Origin: DASYQD01 sp963846495
Lineage (GTDB): Bacteria > Acidobacteriota > Thermoanaerobaculia > Multivoradales > JAIOJS01
DNA: 64,000 nucleotides
Direction: 5' to 3'
NCBI GenBank assembly: GCA_963846495.1
Contig: CAWJWP010000016.1
Span: 310,001-374,000 of the forward strand
The stretch's first letter is position 1; every line of letters begins with the position of its first letter. This document shows, one piece after another, positions 30,932 through 40,013 of this stretch. Below the pieces are notes generated by a model. The model was not told the origin of the DNA. It saw only the letters and a list, made by a program, of their open reading frames with translations, and ran no database searches. A program made the translations under genes and the position numbers.

Positions 30932-32530
30932 ATGGGATCGCGGACACGGGCCCTCGTCGCCGCAGCGCTCGGTCTGCTCGCCTGCCGCCAAGACCCGGCC
31001 CGGGAGCCACAAGGTCCGGTGCCGAAGCCGCTGGAGGCCACGGCCGCCGCCGCTCCTCTCGCGGCGCCCGTCGCCCGCGATTTCGAGCAGGTCGCCGAGG
31101 ACAAGACGCTCAAGGTGCTCTTCACCTTCAATTCCACCGGCTACTTCGTCTACCGCGGCGAGACGATGGGCTACGAGTACGACCTGCTCAACGCCTTCGC
31201 CGAGGAGAGCGGGCTGCGGCTCAAGCCGGTGGTGGCGCGCGACAGCCGGTTGCTGTTCGAGGCGCTCAACCGCGGCGACGCGGACGTGGTGGCGGCGCAG
31301 CTCGCCGCCTCGCTCAACGAGAGCGAGGTGCTGATGAGCGACCCGCTCTACTCCACGGCGCCGGTCGTCGTGCAGCGCGGTGCGGGCGGGGCCGCCAAGG
31401 GCGCGTCGGGAACCGTCAAGCGCGCCACCGAGCGCGAGCGGCGCGAGACCACCTCACCGGCACCGGTCACCGTGCGCGCGCGGCTGATCAGGCGCCCCGC
31501 CGAGCTCGGCGGCGAGCGGGTGCACATGGCCAAGGTGTCGCCTTACCGCCGGCACCTGCTCGAGCTGAACGTCGAGCTCAGCGACGACATCGAGGTCGTC
31601 GAGGTGGACGAGACGACCGATCGGCTGATCACGCGGTTGGCGGAGGGCAACATCGCCTACACCGTGGCGGCGGAGAACGTCGCCGCGTTGCGCACCGGAG
31701 AGTTCGCCAACCTCGTCATCAAGCCGGCCATCGGGCCGCCGCAGCCTGTCGTCTGGGCGGTGCGCAAGAGCTCCCCCAACCTGCACGCCGCGCTCAACCA
31801 GTGGCTGGCCGCCAAGCGCGCCGACGGGAAGCTCAACATCCTCTACCGCAAATACTTCCTGGATCGCCGCGGCTACCACCGGCGGGTCGAGAGCCGCTAC
31901 CTGACCGGCGACACCGGTCACCTCTCTCCTTACGATCCCGCCTTCCGCGACGCGGCGCGCATCCCCGTCTGGGACTGGCGTCTGGTCGCCGCCCAGGCCT
32001 ACCAGGAGTCGCGCTTCGACCCGCGGGCGCGCTCCTGGGCCGGTGCCGTCGGGCTGATGCAGATCATGCCGAGGACGGCGCGCGAGCTGAAGGTCGATCC
32101 GCGCGACCCCGAGGCGAGCGTCGACGCCGCCTGCCGCTACCTCAAACGTCTCGAGAGCGCCTGGCGGCCGCTGGTGACGAGGCGCGCCGAGCGGCTGAAG
32201 TTCGTGCTCGCGTCGTACAACGTCGGCCTCGGGCACGTGGAGGACGCCGTGCGCCTGGCCGAGAAGAACGGCGACGACGCCGCGTCGTGGGAGAACGTCG
32301 CCTACTGGCTCATCCGCAAATCGAAGCGCGACACTTACAACGATCCGGTGGTGAAGTACGGCTTCGCGCGCGGCACCGAGCCGGTCGGGTACGTCGACGC
32401 CATCCTCACGCGGTGGGACCACTACCGCGAGTTCGTCAGCGACCAGCCGCCGCAGCCGGAGGCGACGCCAAGCCTCGGCCCGGAGGCCACGCCGGCGCTC
32501 GAGGCGACGCCGACTCCGGGCCGCCGTTGA
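30932..32530 (+). CDS. mltF: MltF-like lytic transglycosylase lipoprotein (SBP_bac_3 plus SLT)
   Basis: The protein has 532 residues. ATG 30932 opens a lipoprotein signal (LVAAALGLLACRQD, lipobox L-L-A-C). A family-3 solute-binding domain follows (LKVLFTFNSTGYFVYRGETM; GYEYDLLNAFAEESGL), then the SLT domain near 350-500 with the catalytic glutamate in AAQAYQESRFDPRARS, AVGLMQIMPRTARELKVDPR and the LASYNVGLGHVEDA element. These are the residues expected of an active MltF-type enzyme, which cleaves peptidoglycan glycan strands with formation of 1,6-anhydro-MurNAc. The first domain acts in allosteric control in MltF. The protein should sit in the outer membrane facing the periplasm. Confidence 0.85.
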   Translation: MGSRTRALVAAALGLLACRQDPAREPQGPVPKPLEATAAAAPLAAPVARDFEQVAEDKTLKVLFTFNSTGYFVYRGETMGYEYDLLNAFAEESGLRLKPVVARDSRLLFEALNRGDADVVAAQLAASLNESEVLMSDPLYSTAPVVVQRGAGGAAKGASGTVKRATERERRETTSPAPVTVRARLIRRPAELGGERVHMAKVSPYRRHLLELNVELSDDIEVVEVDETTDRLITRLAEGNIAYTVAAENVAALRTGEFANLVIKPAIGPPQPVVWAVRKSSPNLHAALNQWLAAKRADGKLNILYRKYFLDRRGYHRRVESRYLTGDTGHLSPYDPAFRDAARIPVWDWRLVAAQAYQESRFDPRARSWAGAVGLMQIMPRTARELKVDPRDPEASVDAACRYLKRLESAWRPLVTRRAERLKFVLASYNVGLGHVEDAVRLAEKNGDDAASWENVAYWLIRKSKRDTYNDPVVKYGFARGTEPVGYVDAILTRWDHYREFVSDQPPQPEATPSLGPEATPALEATPTPGRR

Positions 32531-32570
32531 GCCGCGGACGGCGATCGACCGCGAGGAGTAACATGACGCC

Positions 32571-32849
32571 ATGAACTACGAAGTCGTCGAACGAGTCCTG
32601 CGCTCCAGCATCAGCGCAGCCGGGTTTGGTTTCACCTCGCAGTCGGTCGACCGCGGCGAGCGGATCGACTTCGCCATCTGGCCGCTGAAGGAGATCGGGG
32701 CCTACCGATCGCCGGGTGCGCGGCCTCTGTTCGCTCCCGATCCGTTGCCGCGGCTCAAGGACTTCGAAAGCGAGCAGCAGGTGAAGGACTGCGCCGGCCA
32801 CGGCCTGCGGCTGGCGCGCCGCGCCGCGGAGCGCGAAGCGATCGCCTGA
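32571..32849 (+). CDS. Hypothetical protein, 92 residues
   Basis: ATG 32571 follows GCGAGGAG. The sequence (MNYEVVERVLRSSISAAGFG..., ending in RRAAEREAIA) shows no signal peptide, membrane helix or motif I recognise. It lies about 40 bases after the MltF-like gene on the same strand. Codon use looks normal for this genome, which supports a real gene, but the role is unknown. Confidence 0.45.
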   Translation: MNYEVVERVLRSSISAAGFGFTSQSVDRGERIDFAIWPLKEIGAYRSPGARPLFAPDPLPRLKDFESEQQVKDCAGHGLRLARRAAEREAIA

Positions 32850-32988
32850 CGGCGCCGCGTTTCTCGGCTCTCGACTTCGATCGCAAGAATCGGAGTGTGG
32901 CGGCTCGCGCCGCTCCCTACCATGGCCTCGACGCGCAGGAGACCGGCCACGCCGGGCCCGGCGCCTCGCAGACCAGGGAGCCCGCGCC

Positions 32989-33741
32989 ATGCACCGCACG
33001 ATCGAGCCCGCGATTCTCTACTTCGGAACGCCGGTCGTCCTCGTCACCTCCGAGAACGAGGACGGCAGCACCAACGTCGCGCCGATGTCTTCGGCCTGGT
33101 GGCTGGGGTGGAGCTGCATGCTCGGCTTCGGCGCGCGGTCGAAGACGCCGGCGAACATCCTGCGCACCGGCGAGTGCGTGCTGAACCTGCCGTCGGTCGA
33201 CCAGGTGGATGCCGTCGACCGGCTGGCGCGCACGACCGGCAGCAACCCGGTGCCGCCGCACAAGGTGGCGATGGGGTATCGCTATGAGCCGGACAAGCTC
33301 GGCACCGGCCAGCTGACGCCGATGCCGTCGGACCTCGTGGCGCCGCCGCGGTTGCGTGAGTGCCCGGTGCAGCTCGAGGCGACGCTCGCGGGGACGCACC
33401 CGATCGCCGCCGACGAGCCCGACCGCGCCGGCAAGCTCGTCGCGCTCGAGGTGCGCATCCGCCGCGTGCACGTCGACGAGCGGCTGATCATGGCGGGGAC
33501 GACGGACCGCATCGATCCGCTCGCCTGGCGGCCGCTGATCATGAGCTTCTGTCAGTTCTTCGGCCTCGCCGACGGCATGATCCATCCGTCGCGACTCGCC
33601 GAGATCCCCGAGTCGATGTACCGCGCGCAGCCCGCGCGGCCGGCCAGCGCGCCGCCGGTCTCGTCGGCTGCCGCGATCCCGACCTTCCCGACCCTTCCGA
33701 CCATCGAGACCGCCCTCGCGGCGGTGGGGAGTGCGACATGA
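32989..33741 (+). CDS. Flavin reductase-like (FMN-binding split barrel) protein
   Basis: The protein has 250 residues. The split-barrel core starts PAILYFGTPVVLVTSENEDG and continues TNVAPMSSAWWLGWSCMLGF, SKTPANILRTGECVLNLPSV, the pattern of flavin-reductase-like proteins that bind FMN at a dimer interface. The last 40 residues are a Pro/Ala-rich tail with no known fold. Its stop codon overlaps the start of the Ada gene (ATGA, 33738-33741), so the two are translated together. A role in reducing or detoxifying an electrophile is possible from this link, but only inferred. Confidence 0.8.
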   Translation: MHRTIEPAILYFGTPVVLVTSENEDGSTNVAPMSSAWWLGWSCMLGFGARSKTPANILRTGECVLNLPSVDQVDAVDRLARTTGSNPVPPHKVAMGYRYEPDKLGTGQLTPMPSDLVAPPRLRECPVQLEATLAGTHPIAADEPDRAGKLVALEVRIRRVHVDERLIMAGTTDRIDPLAWRPLIMSFCQFFGLADGMIHPSRLAEIPESMYRAQPARPASAPPVSSAAAIPTFPTLPTIETALAAVGSAT

Positions 33742-34925
33742 TTTCTCTCGAACGCGTCGATCGATCGTCCTTCATGGGCAAGCCGCAACGCCTGACCGAG
33801 TCTCGCCGCACGAGCGCACCTGCGTCCGTGGCCGCGGCACCGACGCCGATCGCCGCCGTGCTCGACGACGAGCAGCGCTGGGACGCCGTCCTCCGCCGCG
33901 ACGCCGCCTTCGACGGCCGCTTCCTCCTCGGCGTGCTGACGACCGGCATCTACTGCCGGCCCTCGTGCGCGGCGCGGCGGCCGCTGCGCAAGAACGTCCG
34001 CTTCTACGCCACGCGCGAGGCGGCGCAGCGCGACGGCCTGCGCGCCTGCCGCCGCTGCAAGCCCGACGAGGCGATCGCCGTCGGCCCGGCGGCCTGGGTC
34101 GCCGAGCTCTGCGACTACATCCGCCGCGAGTGCGACGGCGGCGCGCCGCTCACGCTTCCTGCGCTCGCCGCGCGCGTCGGCCTCTCGCCGGCGCACCTGC
34201 AGCGCACCTTCCGCGCCACGGTCGGCGTCTCGCCGCGCCGCTACGCCGAGCTCTGCCGCCTGGAGCGGCTGAAGGGCGAGCTGCGCGGCGGCGACTCGAT
34301 CACCGGCGCCATCTACGCCGCCGGCTTCGGCTCGAGCAGCCGCGTCTACGAGCGTAGCGACAGCCGCCTCGGCATGACGCCGGGCGAGTACCGCGCGGGC
34401 GGCAAAGGCGTCGCGATCACTTACGCCGCGGCCGACACGACGGCCGGCAAACTGCTCCTCGCCGCCACCGACCGCGGGCTCTGCTTCGTGCAGCTCGGCG
34501 GCACCAAGGACGAGCTCCTGGCGCGCCTGCGCCGCGAGTACCCGCGCGCCGAGCTGCGGCCGATGGAGGAGGCCTACTCCCCGGCGTTCCACGCCTGGAT
34601 GGAGGCCCTGTACCGCCACGTCCAAGAGGGCACGCCGCACGGCGACCTGCCGGTGGACGTGCGCGCCTCCGCCTTCCAGGAGCGGGTGTGGAGCTTCCTG
34701 CGCTCGATCCCGTGGGGCGAGACGCGCACCTACGCCGAGGTCGCGGCGGCCATCGGCGCGCCGCGCGCGACGCGCGCCGTGGCGCGCGCCTGCGCCACCA
34801 ACCCGGTGGCGCTGGCGATCCCCTGCCACCGCGTCATCCGCGGCGACGGCAGCCTCGCCGGCTACCGCTGGGGCGCCGAGCGCAAGCGGCGGCTGCTCGA
34901 GCGCGAGCGCGCGGCGGCGAGCTGA
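33738..34925 (+). CDS. ada: Ada: bifunctional DNA repair methyltransferase and AraC-type activator
   Basis: The protein has 395 residues. The N-terminal metal-binding domain has the four cysteines in GIYCRPSCAARRP and ACRRCKPDE (the first accepts methyl from phosphotriesters). An AraC-type helix-turn-helix follows (LPALAARVGLSPAHLQRTFR; ITGAIYAAGFGSSSRVYE). The C-terminal O6-methylguanine methyltransferase has the active cysteine in AIPCHRVI and the helix-turn-helix FQERVWSFLRSIPWGETRTY. It repairs alkylated DNA suicidally and, when methylated, activates its regulon. ATG 33738 overlaps the flavin reductase stop; a second ATG at 33774 would give a shorter head. Confidence 0.9.
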   Translation: MISLERVDRSSFMGKPQRLTESRRTSAPASVAAAPTPIAAVLDDEQRWDAVLRRDAAFDGRFLLGVLTTGIYCRPSCAARRPLRKNVRFYATREAAQRDGLRACRRCKPDEAIAVGPAAWVAELCDYIRRECDGGAPLTLPALAARVGLSPAHLQRTFRATVGVSPRRYAELCRLERLKGELRGGDSITGAIYAAGFGSSSRVYERSDSRLGMTPGEYRAGGKGVAITYAAADTTAGKLLLAATDRGLCFVQLGGTKDELLARLRREYPRAELRPMEEAYSPAFHAWMEALYRHVQEGTPHGDLPVDVRASAFQERVWSFLRSIPWGETRTYAEVAAAIGAPRATRAVARACATNPVALAIPCHRVIRGDGSLAGYRWGAERKRRLLERERAAAS

Positions 34926-34966
34926 CGCAGCGCTCGGCACGGCGCGCGCCGGTTTACTCTTCCTTC

Positions 34967-35749
34967 GTGCAACCGCGCCGCTTCGAGCGCTACGTCGCCC
35001 TCGGCGACAGCTCCACCGAGGGGCTCGACGATCCCGACGGCAACGGCGGCTATCGCGGCTGGGCCGATCGCCTCGCCGAGCGGCTGGCGGCGGCGCAGGG
35101 CTCGGTGCTCTACGCCAACCTCGGCGTGCGCGGGCTGACGACGCGACAGGTCCTCGACCAGCAGCTCGAGCCCGCCCTGGCGATGCGGCCCGAGCTGGCG
35201 ACGGTGTTCTCGGGCACCAACGACGTCACCGCGCGCCGCTTCGACTTGACGCGCGTGGCGGCCGGCGTCGAGCGGCTGCAGCGCGACCTCGTCGCCGGCG
35301 GCGCCACCGTGCTCACCTTCACGCTGCCCGACCTGTCAGCGGTGATGCCGCTGGCGCGGGGCCTCCTGCCGCGCGTGCGGGCGCTCAACGCCGCGATCCG
35401 TGCCGCCAGCGCCCGCACCGGCGTCGTGCTGCTCGACTTCGCCGACTTCCCGGTGGCGACCGACCCACGGCTGTGGAGCGAGGACCGCATCCACGCCAAC
35501 GCCGCCGGCCACGCGCGCATCGCCGCGGCGCTCGCCCACGCGATCGGTCTGCCCGGCGTCGACGACAGTTGGCGGCTGCCGCTGCCGCCGGCCCCAACGC
35601 GCACCGCTACCGCGCGGCTCGGCGCCGAGCTGCGCTGGTGCCGCCGCCACTTGCTGCCGTGGCTGTGGGGGAACCTCCACGGGCGCTCGTCCGGCGACGG
35701 CCGGCAGCCGAAGCGGCCATCGCTCGCGGCACTGGAACTCGTCGCCTAG
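34967..35749 (+). CDS. SGNH/GDSL-type esterase
   Basis: The protein has 260 residues from GTG 34967. Block I is VALGDSSTEGLDDPDG (nucleophile Ser in GDSS), block II glycine is in NLGVRGLTTRQVLDQ, block III is VFSGTNDVTARRFDL (oxyanion Asn), and block V is DRIHANAAGHARIA (catalytic Asp and His). There is no signal peptide, so it probably works in the cytoplasm. The substrate is not evident; acyl or acetyl esters are usual. It lies 40 bases after Ada on the same strand. Confidence 0.85.
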   Translation: MQPRRFERYVALGDSSTEGLDDPDGNGGYRGWADRLAERLAAAQGSVLYANLGVRGLTTRQVLDQQLEPALAMRPELATVFSGTNDVTARRFDLTRVAAGVERLQRDLVAGGATVLTFTLPDLSAVMPLARGLLPRVRALNAAIRAASARTGVVLLDFADFPVATDPRLWSEDRIHANAAGHARIAAALAHAIGLPGVDDSWRLPLPPAPTRTATARLGAELRWCRRHLLPWLWGNLHGRSSGDGRQPKRPSLAALELVA

Positions 35750-35807
35750 CCGGTGCCGCGATCACGCGGGCGCGCGTCGACGGGACGACGGCGGCCCGTG
35801 CGACCGC

Positions 35808-36080
35808 CTACCCGCGGTCCCGGCCGCCGCCTCCGCCTTCGCGCGGCCGCGCCTCGTTGACGTTGATCTTGCGGCCCTGGAGCTCGCGGCCGTTGAGGCC
35901 GCCGATCGCCTCCTTGGCCTCGTTGTCGTTCGGCATCTCGACGAAGCCGAAGCCCTTCGACTGGCCGGTCGCCCGGTCCTTGATGATCGTGCACGAAGCG
36001 ACTTCGCCGAACTCCTCGAACGCCTCGCGCAGCTGGTCCTCGGTCAGGCGATACGACAAGTTGCCGACGTACAGGTTCAT
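35808..36080 (-). CDS. RRM-type RNA-binding protein
   Basis: A 90-residue single RRM: RNP2 is LYVGNLS at 3-9 and RNP1 is KGFGFVEM at about 42-49. The tail is glycine/arginine-rich. Small RRM proteins of this type occur in cyanobacteria and many other phyla and bind RNA, often under cold or stress conditions. It lies 15 bases after the second RRM gene on the same strand and looks like its tandem duplicate. Confidence 0.9.
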   Translation of the reverse strand: MNLYVGNLSYRLTEDQLREAFEEFGEVASCTIIKDRATGQSKGFGFVEMPNDNEAKEAIGGLNGRELQGRKINVNEARPREGGGGGRDRG

Positions 36081-36095
36081 CCGCGCTCTCCTTTG

Positions 36096-36362
36096 CTACT
36101 CGGCCGAGTCGGCGCCGCGGGGCTGCCTCGCCGAGTCCGCGACCCTGATCAGCTTGCCCTTGAGGGGCCGACCGTCGAGGCCGGCGATCGCCGCCCTTGC
36201 TTCCTGCTCGTTGGGCATCTCGACGAAGCCGAACCCCCGCGAAGCGCCCCCGTGCCGTTCGGTGACGATCTTGCACGACGCCACCGTGCCGTACTTCTCG
36301 AAGGCGTCCTGGAGATCGTCATTGGACGTGTCGAAGGACAGGTTGCCGACGTAGAGGTTCAT
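36096..36362 (-). CDS. RRM-type RNA-binding protein, tandem paralogue
   Basis: An 88-residue protein with RNP2 LYVGNLSF at 3-10 and RNP1 RGFGFVEM at about 42-49. Its ATG overlaps the stop codon of the upstream decarboxylase gene (ATGA, 36359-36362), so translation is coupled. The pair with the neighbouring RRM gene (about half of residues identical by eye) suggests a recent duplication. Confidence 0.9.
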   Translation of the reverse strand: MNLYVGNLSFDTSNDDLQDAFEKYGTVASCKIVTERHGGASRGFGFVEMPNEQEARAAIAGLDGRPLKGKLIRVADSARQPRGADSAE

Positions 36363-38107
36363 TGCGGCTTCGTCGGGTCGACGCCCGCCTGCTGCAGCAT
36401 CTGCAGCGTGATCGAGTCCTGGGGCACACGCACGTCGACGAGGGTCAGGCCGCGCTGCGACTTGGCGGCCTGCAGCACCGCCTCGAGCTGGGTCATCGTC
36501 TCCACCGTCGCGCCCCAGCCGCCGCCGAAGACGTCGGTGAGCTTGGCGTAGCTCCACGGGTGGAGGAAGTCGAAGGGCTCGGCCGGGTGGCGCTTGCCGT
36601 CTTTGTCGGGCACGAAGTAGTAGGGGTCGACGAACGCCTGCTCGATGCCGTAGAGCGCGTTGTTGAAGACGAAGATGACCGCATCGTGCCCCGAGCGCAC
36701 GACGTCGGAGGCCGCCTGCGCGATCTCCTGGAAGCCGCCGTCGCCGCAGAAGACGACGGCGCGCTGCTCCGGCTGCGCGTAACCGACGCCCACCGCCGCA
36801 CCCGGCGTGTAGCCGATCGAGTTCCACGCCGCCTGGGCGATGAAGCCGTCGCGCCGCTTCACCGGCAGCTCGGCCGCCGAGTAGAGGGCGATCGAGGTGT
36901 CGGCGAGGAGCACCATCGACTCGTCGACCCAGGTCTTCATGCGCTCGAAGAAGCGCTCGTAGGTGACGCGGTCGTCGACCGCCACGGCGTGCAGCGGCGC
37001 CAGCGCGGCGAGGCGCTTGCGCGCCTTCTCGCCCGGTGTCGGCACGCGCTCGATCGCCGCCAGGGCGCCGCGCGGCGCGCGGTACTTCTTCTTCCCAAGC
37101 CGCGCCACGATCTGCTCCATGAACGCCGCCAGCGGCACGTTCTCGTAGTGGTCCTGCCCGACGCGCACCGAGTTGTTGTAGGCGAGGATCATGTAGTTGT
37201 AGCGATCGAGCACCCAGTCGGCGAAGTCGTCGGTGACCAGGTTGCCGAGCCCGAGCACCCAGGTCGAGGCGCCGAAGAGGTCCATCACGTTCTTGATCGC
37301 CGAGGCGCCGTCGAAGCAGCCCTGGTAGCCCGGGTGGTCCTCGGAGAGGAGCGACTTGCCGAGCAGGTCCGTCGTCCACGGCAGCCCGGTCGTCTCGATC
37401 ACCTTCTCGAGCAGGCCCTGGAGGCCGAAGCGCTGCACCTCGACGCCCGCCCAGATGACCGGCACCTGGGCGCCCTCGAGCCGCGCCAGCGCGTGCCGCA
37501 CGGCGCGGTCGAGCGAACGCTTCGAGAGCGGCAGCTTGCCGGGCGCGAGCTTCCCCTTGGGCGCGCGGCAGGTGTCGGTCCAGGCGTTGGCGTAGACCTC
37601 GATGTAGACCGGCCGCCGCCAGGTGAGCATCGCCACGAGCGCGCGGTCGATCTGCGCCGGCGCCGTCTTGCCCGCCGGCACGACCTCGGTCGCCACCACG
37701 ACGTTCTTCACCGAGTCGGCGTCTGCCGTGAGCGTGCCCGTCGAGTGGTGGTAGAGGATGCCCTCGCGCCGCTCGTTCTGTCGCTGCTGGAACTTCGGGC
37801 TGCCGATGATGAGCGCCACCGCGCACTCTTCGACGTACGAGCCGGCGAGCGCATTGAGCACGCCGAAGGTGCCGACGCCGTAGGTCAGGCACATGGCGCC
37901 GACGCCGCGCAGGCGCGCGTAGGCGTCGGCGGCGTAGCCCGCCACCCACTCGTTGGTGACGCCGACGCGGGTGATCTCGCCGCCCTTGTCGACGGCGCTC
38001 AAGAAGTTGCCGGCGTAGTCGCCGGGCACGGCGAAGAGATGCTCGGCGCCGATCTCCTTCAAGCGCCGGATCAGGTACTCGGCGACGGTGCAGGTGGGTG
38101 CAGCCAT
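36359..38107 (-). CDS. ThDP-dependent 2-oxoacid decarboxylase (pyruvate/indolepyruvate decarboxylase type)
   Basis: The protein has 582 residues, close to the family's 550-570. Features: FAVPGDYAGNFLSAV at the N-terminus, the ThDP-activating glutamate in TNEWVAGYAADAYAR, the His-His active-site pair in GILYHHSTGTLT and the ThDP/Mg motif GDGGFQ...NNALYGIEQ near 460-490. The His-His pair marks the PDC/IPDC group rather than acetolactate synthases. The reaction would turn a 2-oxoacid into an aldehyde with release of CO2. The oxidase gene 20 bases upstream would supply the 2-oxoacid, so the pair may run amino acid to oxoacid to aldehyde. Substrate not resolved. Confidence 0.88.
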   Translation of the reverse strand: MAAPTCTVAEYLIRRLKEIGAEHLFAVPGDYAGNFLSAVDKGGEITRVGVTNEWVAGYAADAYARLRGVGAMCLTYGVGTFGVLNALAGSYVEECAVALIIGSPKFQQRQNERREGILYHHSTGTLTADADSVKNVVVATEVVPAGKTAPAQIDRALVAMLTWRRPVYIEVYANAWTDTCRAPKGKLAPGKLPLSKRSLDRAVRHALARLEGAQVPVIWAGVEVQRFGLQGLLEKVIETTGLPWTTDLLGKSLLSEDHPGYQGCFDGASAIKNVMDLFGASTWVLGLGNLVTDDFADWVLDRYNYMILAYNNSVRVGQDHYENVPLAAFMEQIVARLGKKKYRAPRGALAAIERVPTPGEKARKRLAALAPLHAVAVDDRVTYERFFERMKTWVDESMVLLADTSIALYSAAELPVKRRDGFIAQAAWNSIGYTPGAAVGVGYAQPEQRAVVFCGDGGFQEIAQAASDVVRSGHDAVIFVFNNALYGIEQAFVDPYYFVPDKDGKRHPAEPFDFLHPWSYAKLTDVFGGGWGATVETMTQLEAVLQAAKSQRGLTLVDVRVPQDSITLQMLQQAGVDPTKPQ

Positions 38108-38127
38108 GGTGCGTCGCGCCTCGCCGC

Positions 38128-39792
38128 TCAGTAGCCGAAGTCGTAGTCCTTGGGCAGCCAGGACGGCGGCGGGCAGTCGAAGTGCTCCTTGAGCATGAGC
38201 GCCGCCGTCTGCAGCGCGCCCTCGACCCACCCCTGGTTGATCGAATACGCCTCGCCGCAGATGTAGACGTCCTCGCCCTTGACCGGTTGCCGCACCTTCG
38301 GCATCAGCTCCCAGAAGCGCACCCCCGCCTTCCAGGCGTGCCAGCCGGCGCCGTAGGGGTCGTCGGACCAGTCGTGGTACGCGGCGGTGTACGGCGCGGG
38401 GACGAACGCGAGGCCGTGGATCTCGCGCACCATCTGCTGGCAGGCGTCGACCATCTGGGTGGTGATCGGGAACGGCGTGTCGGGCACCATGCTCTTCTTG
38501 ACGAAGGGGTTGGGGCGGCCGGGGAAGACCGAGTCGGGCCCCAGCGCGTCCGCCTCCAGCGCTTTCCAGAACGGCACGCTGCCGAGGTCGTTGTAGCTCA
38601 CCATCATCAGCGAGTTGTCGTTCTTCTTGTCGGCGCCCTTCTGCTCTCCCTCGGTCGGGAAGTAGAAGGTCTGGCGCAGCGGCATGTCGGTGATCGAGCG
38701 CCCCGCTTCGAGGCCGAGGACGCGCCACCACGGATACGGGTAGCCGAGGAAGATCTTGAACGCCGCCTGGCTGATGACGGCGTTGACGAGCGTGCGCACG
38801 TCGGGCTCCTCGAACCCTTCCCAGCGCACCAGCTCGAGCGAGCGGCGCGGCATCGCCAGCACGATCTGCGAGGCGGAGACGCGCATCGTCTCCTTCTTGC
38901 CGGAGCCGCCGTGCGGGTCGGTGCAGCCGCGCTTGTCGGTCGAGGTCTTGACGAAGAGCAGCGTGTAGCGCTTGCCGTCGCGCACGAAGCCGTCGAGGCG
39001 CCAGTTGCGGTGGATGTCGCCGTGCTCGCTCTCGAAGGCGCGCCCGACCGCCCGCGGCAGCTCCTCGTAGCCCTCGACGAGGGTCTTGTAGCGCACGCTG
39101 GGCCCGAACTCGAAGACCGGCAGCGACAGCACCGAGGTCGAGTTGGCGACGTTGGTGTAGTAGCCGCCGGCGTCGTCCATGAACTGGTAGGCCTCGCTGG
39201 TGAGGACGCGGTAGAGCAGGTTCCAGAAGCCCGTCTTGTAGAGCTTCTCGCCGTTGAAGACCGTCACCTCGTTCCACTGGTCGGGCGTCAGGTCCGCCGC
39301 GTGCGGCACCAGCGAATTCATGACGTACTTCTGCAGCTGGTCGGGGTTCATGCCCTGCTCGGTCGGGTTCATCGCATAGGGCACCAGCGCCGGGTTGGTG
39401 AGGTCCTTGGCGCGCAGCAGCCGCCGCCGCAGGTACATCAAGTTGTTGAGGCCGCCCGGATCGTCCTTGGCGCCCATCGGGAAGTCGCGGGTCTGCAAGC
39501 CGAGCTGCTCGATCAGCTCGCGCACGAAGGCCTGCGACTTGGGGATGTAGCGCATGCCGCCGAGCTCCGCCTTGACGTGCGGCATCCCGGGCAGGTTCAC
39601 CGAGTAGAGCCGGCCGCCGATGCGGTTGCTGTACTCGAAGAGGGCGATCTTCTTCTTCGGGAACTTCTTCTTGAGCTGCCACGCCGTGTAGACGCCGCCG
39701 CAGCCGCCGCCGACGACGGCGACGTCGACGGTCATGTCGGGCTTCTGCTTGTCGGAGGCGGCGAGCGGTTCGTGGACGAGCAGCCTGGCCAT
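38128..39792 (-). CDS. Flavin-dependent L-amino-acid oxidase (amine oxidase family)
   Basis: The protein has 554 residues. The FAD Rossmann motif is VDVAVVGGGCGGVYTAW near 22-38, followed by FEYSNRIGGRLYSVNLPG and the ELGGMRYIP element found in L-amino-acid oxidases. The C-terminal FAD contact is YICGEAYSINQGWVEGALQT. There is no signal peptide, so it is probably cytoplasmic. The expected reaction is oxidative deamination to a 2-oxoacid, ammonia and hydrogen peroxide. It is first in an operon with the decarboxylase and two RRM genes. Confidence 0.82.
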   Translation of the reverse strand: MARLLVHEPLAASDKQKPDMTVDVAVVGGGCGGVYTAWQLKKKFPKKKIALFEYSNRIGGRLYSVNLPGMPHVKAELGGMRYIPKSQAFVRELIEQLGLQTRDFPMGAKDDPGGLNNLMYLRRRLLRAKDLTNPALVPYAMNPTEQGMNPDQLQKYVMNSLVPHAADLTPDQWNEVTVFNGEKLYKTGFWNLLYRVLTSEAYQFMDDAGGYYTNVANSTSVLSLPVFEFGPSVRYKTLVEGYEELPRAVGRAFESEHGDIHRNWRLDGFVRDGKRYTLLFVKTSTDKRGCTDPHGGSGKKETMRVSASQIVLAMPRRSLELVRWEGFEEPDVRTLVNAVISQAAFKIFLGYPYPWWRVLGLEAGRSITDMPLRQTFYFPTEGEQKGADKKNDNSLMMVSYNDLGSVPFWKALEADALGPDSVFPGRPNPFVKKSMVPDTPFPITTQMVDACQQMVREIHGLAFVPAPYTAAYHDWSDDPYGAGWHAWKAGVRFWELMPKVRQPVKGEDVYICGEAYSINQGWVEGALQTAALMLKEHFDCPPPSWLPKDYDFGY

Positions 39793-40013
39793 GGAGTCCC
39801 TCCTGCGGTGCGGACGAGATGCGGGTCGGCGGCTGGGCCCTGAAGCCGGACCGGCGCGGCCGCCGGTAGAACACGCTGGATCGCGAAGCTGCGCCTAGCC
39901 TAAACCAGTTCGGGCGCGGCGGCGCGCACCGCGTGCATCGAGTCGTCGTCTGCTTTGTCCAGAATGGTGGGCGCCGGGGCCGCGATGTGCCACCATGGAG
40001 CGCAAGCGCCGAT
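39793..40013. other. Divergent intergenic region
   Basis: About 220 bases separate the oxidase operon from the AI-2E family gene. It must hold both promoters, but I could not pick clear -35/-10 boxes. No small gene is convincing here. Confidence 0.4.
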
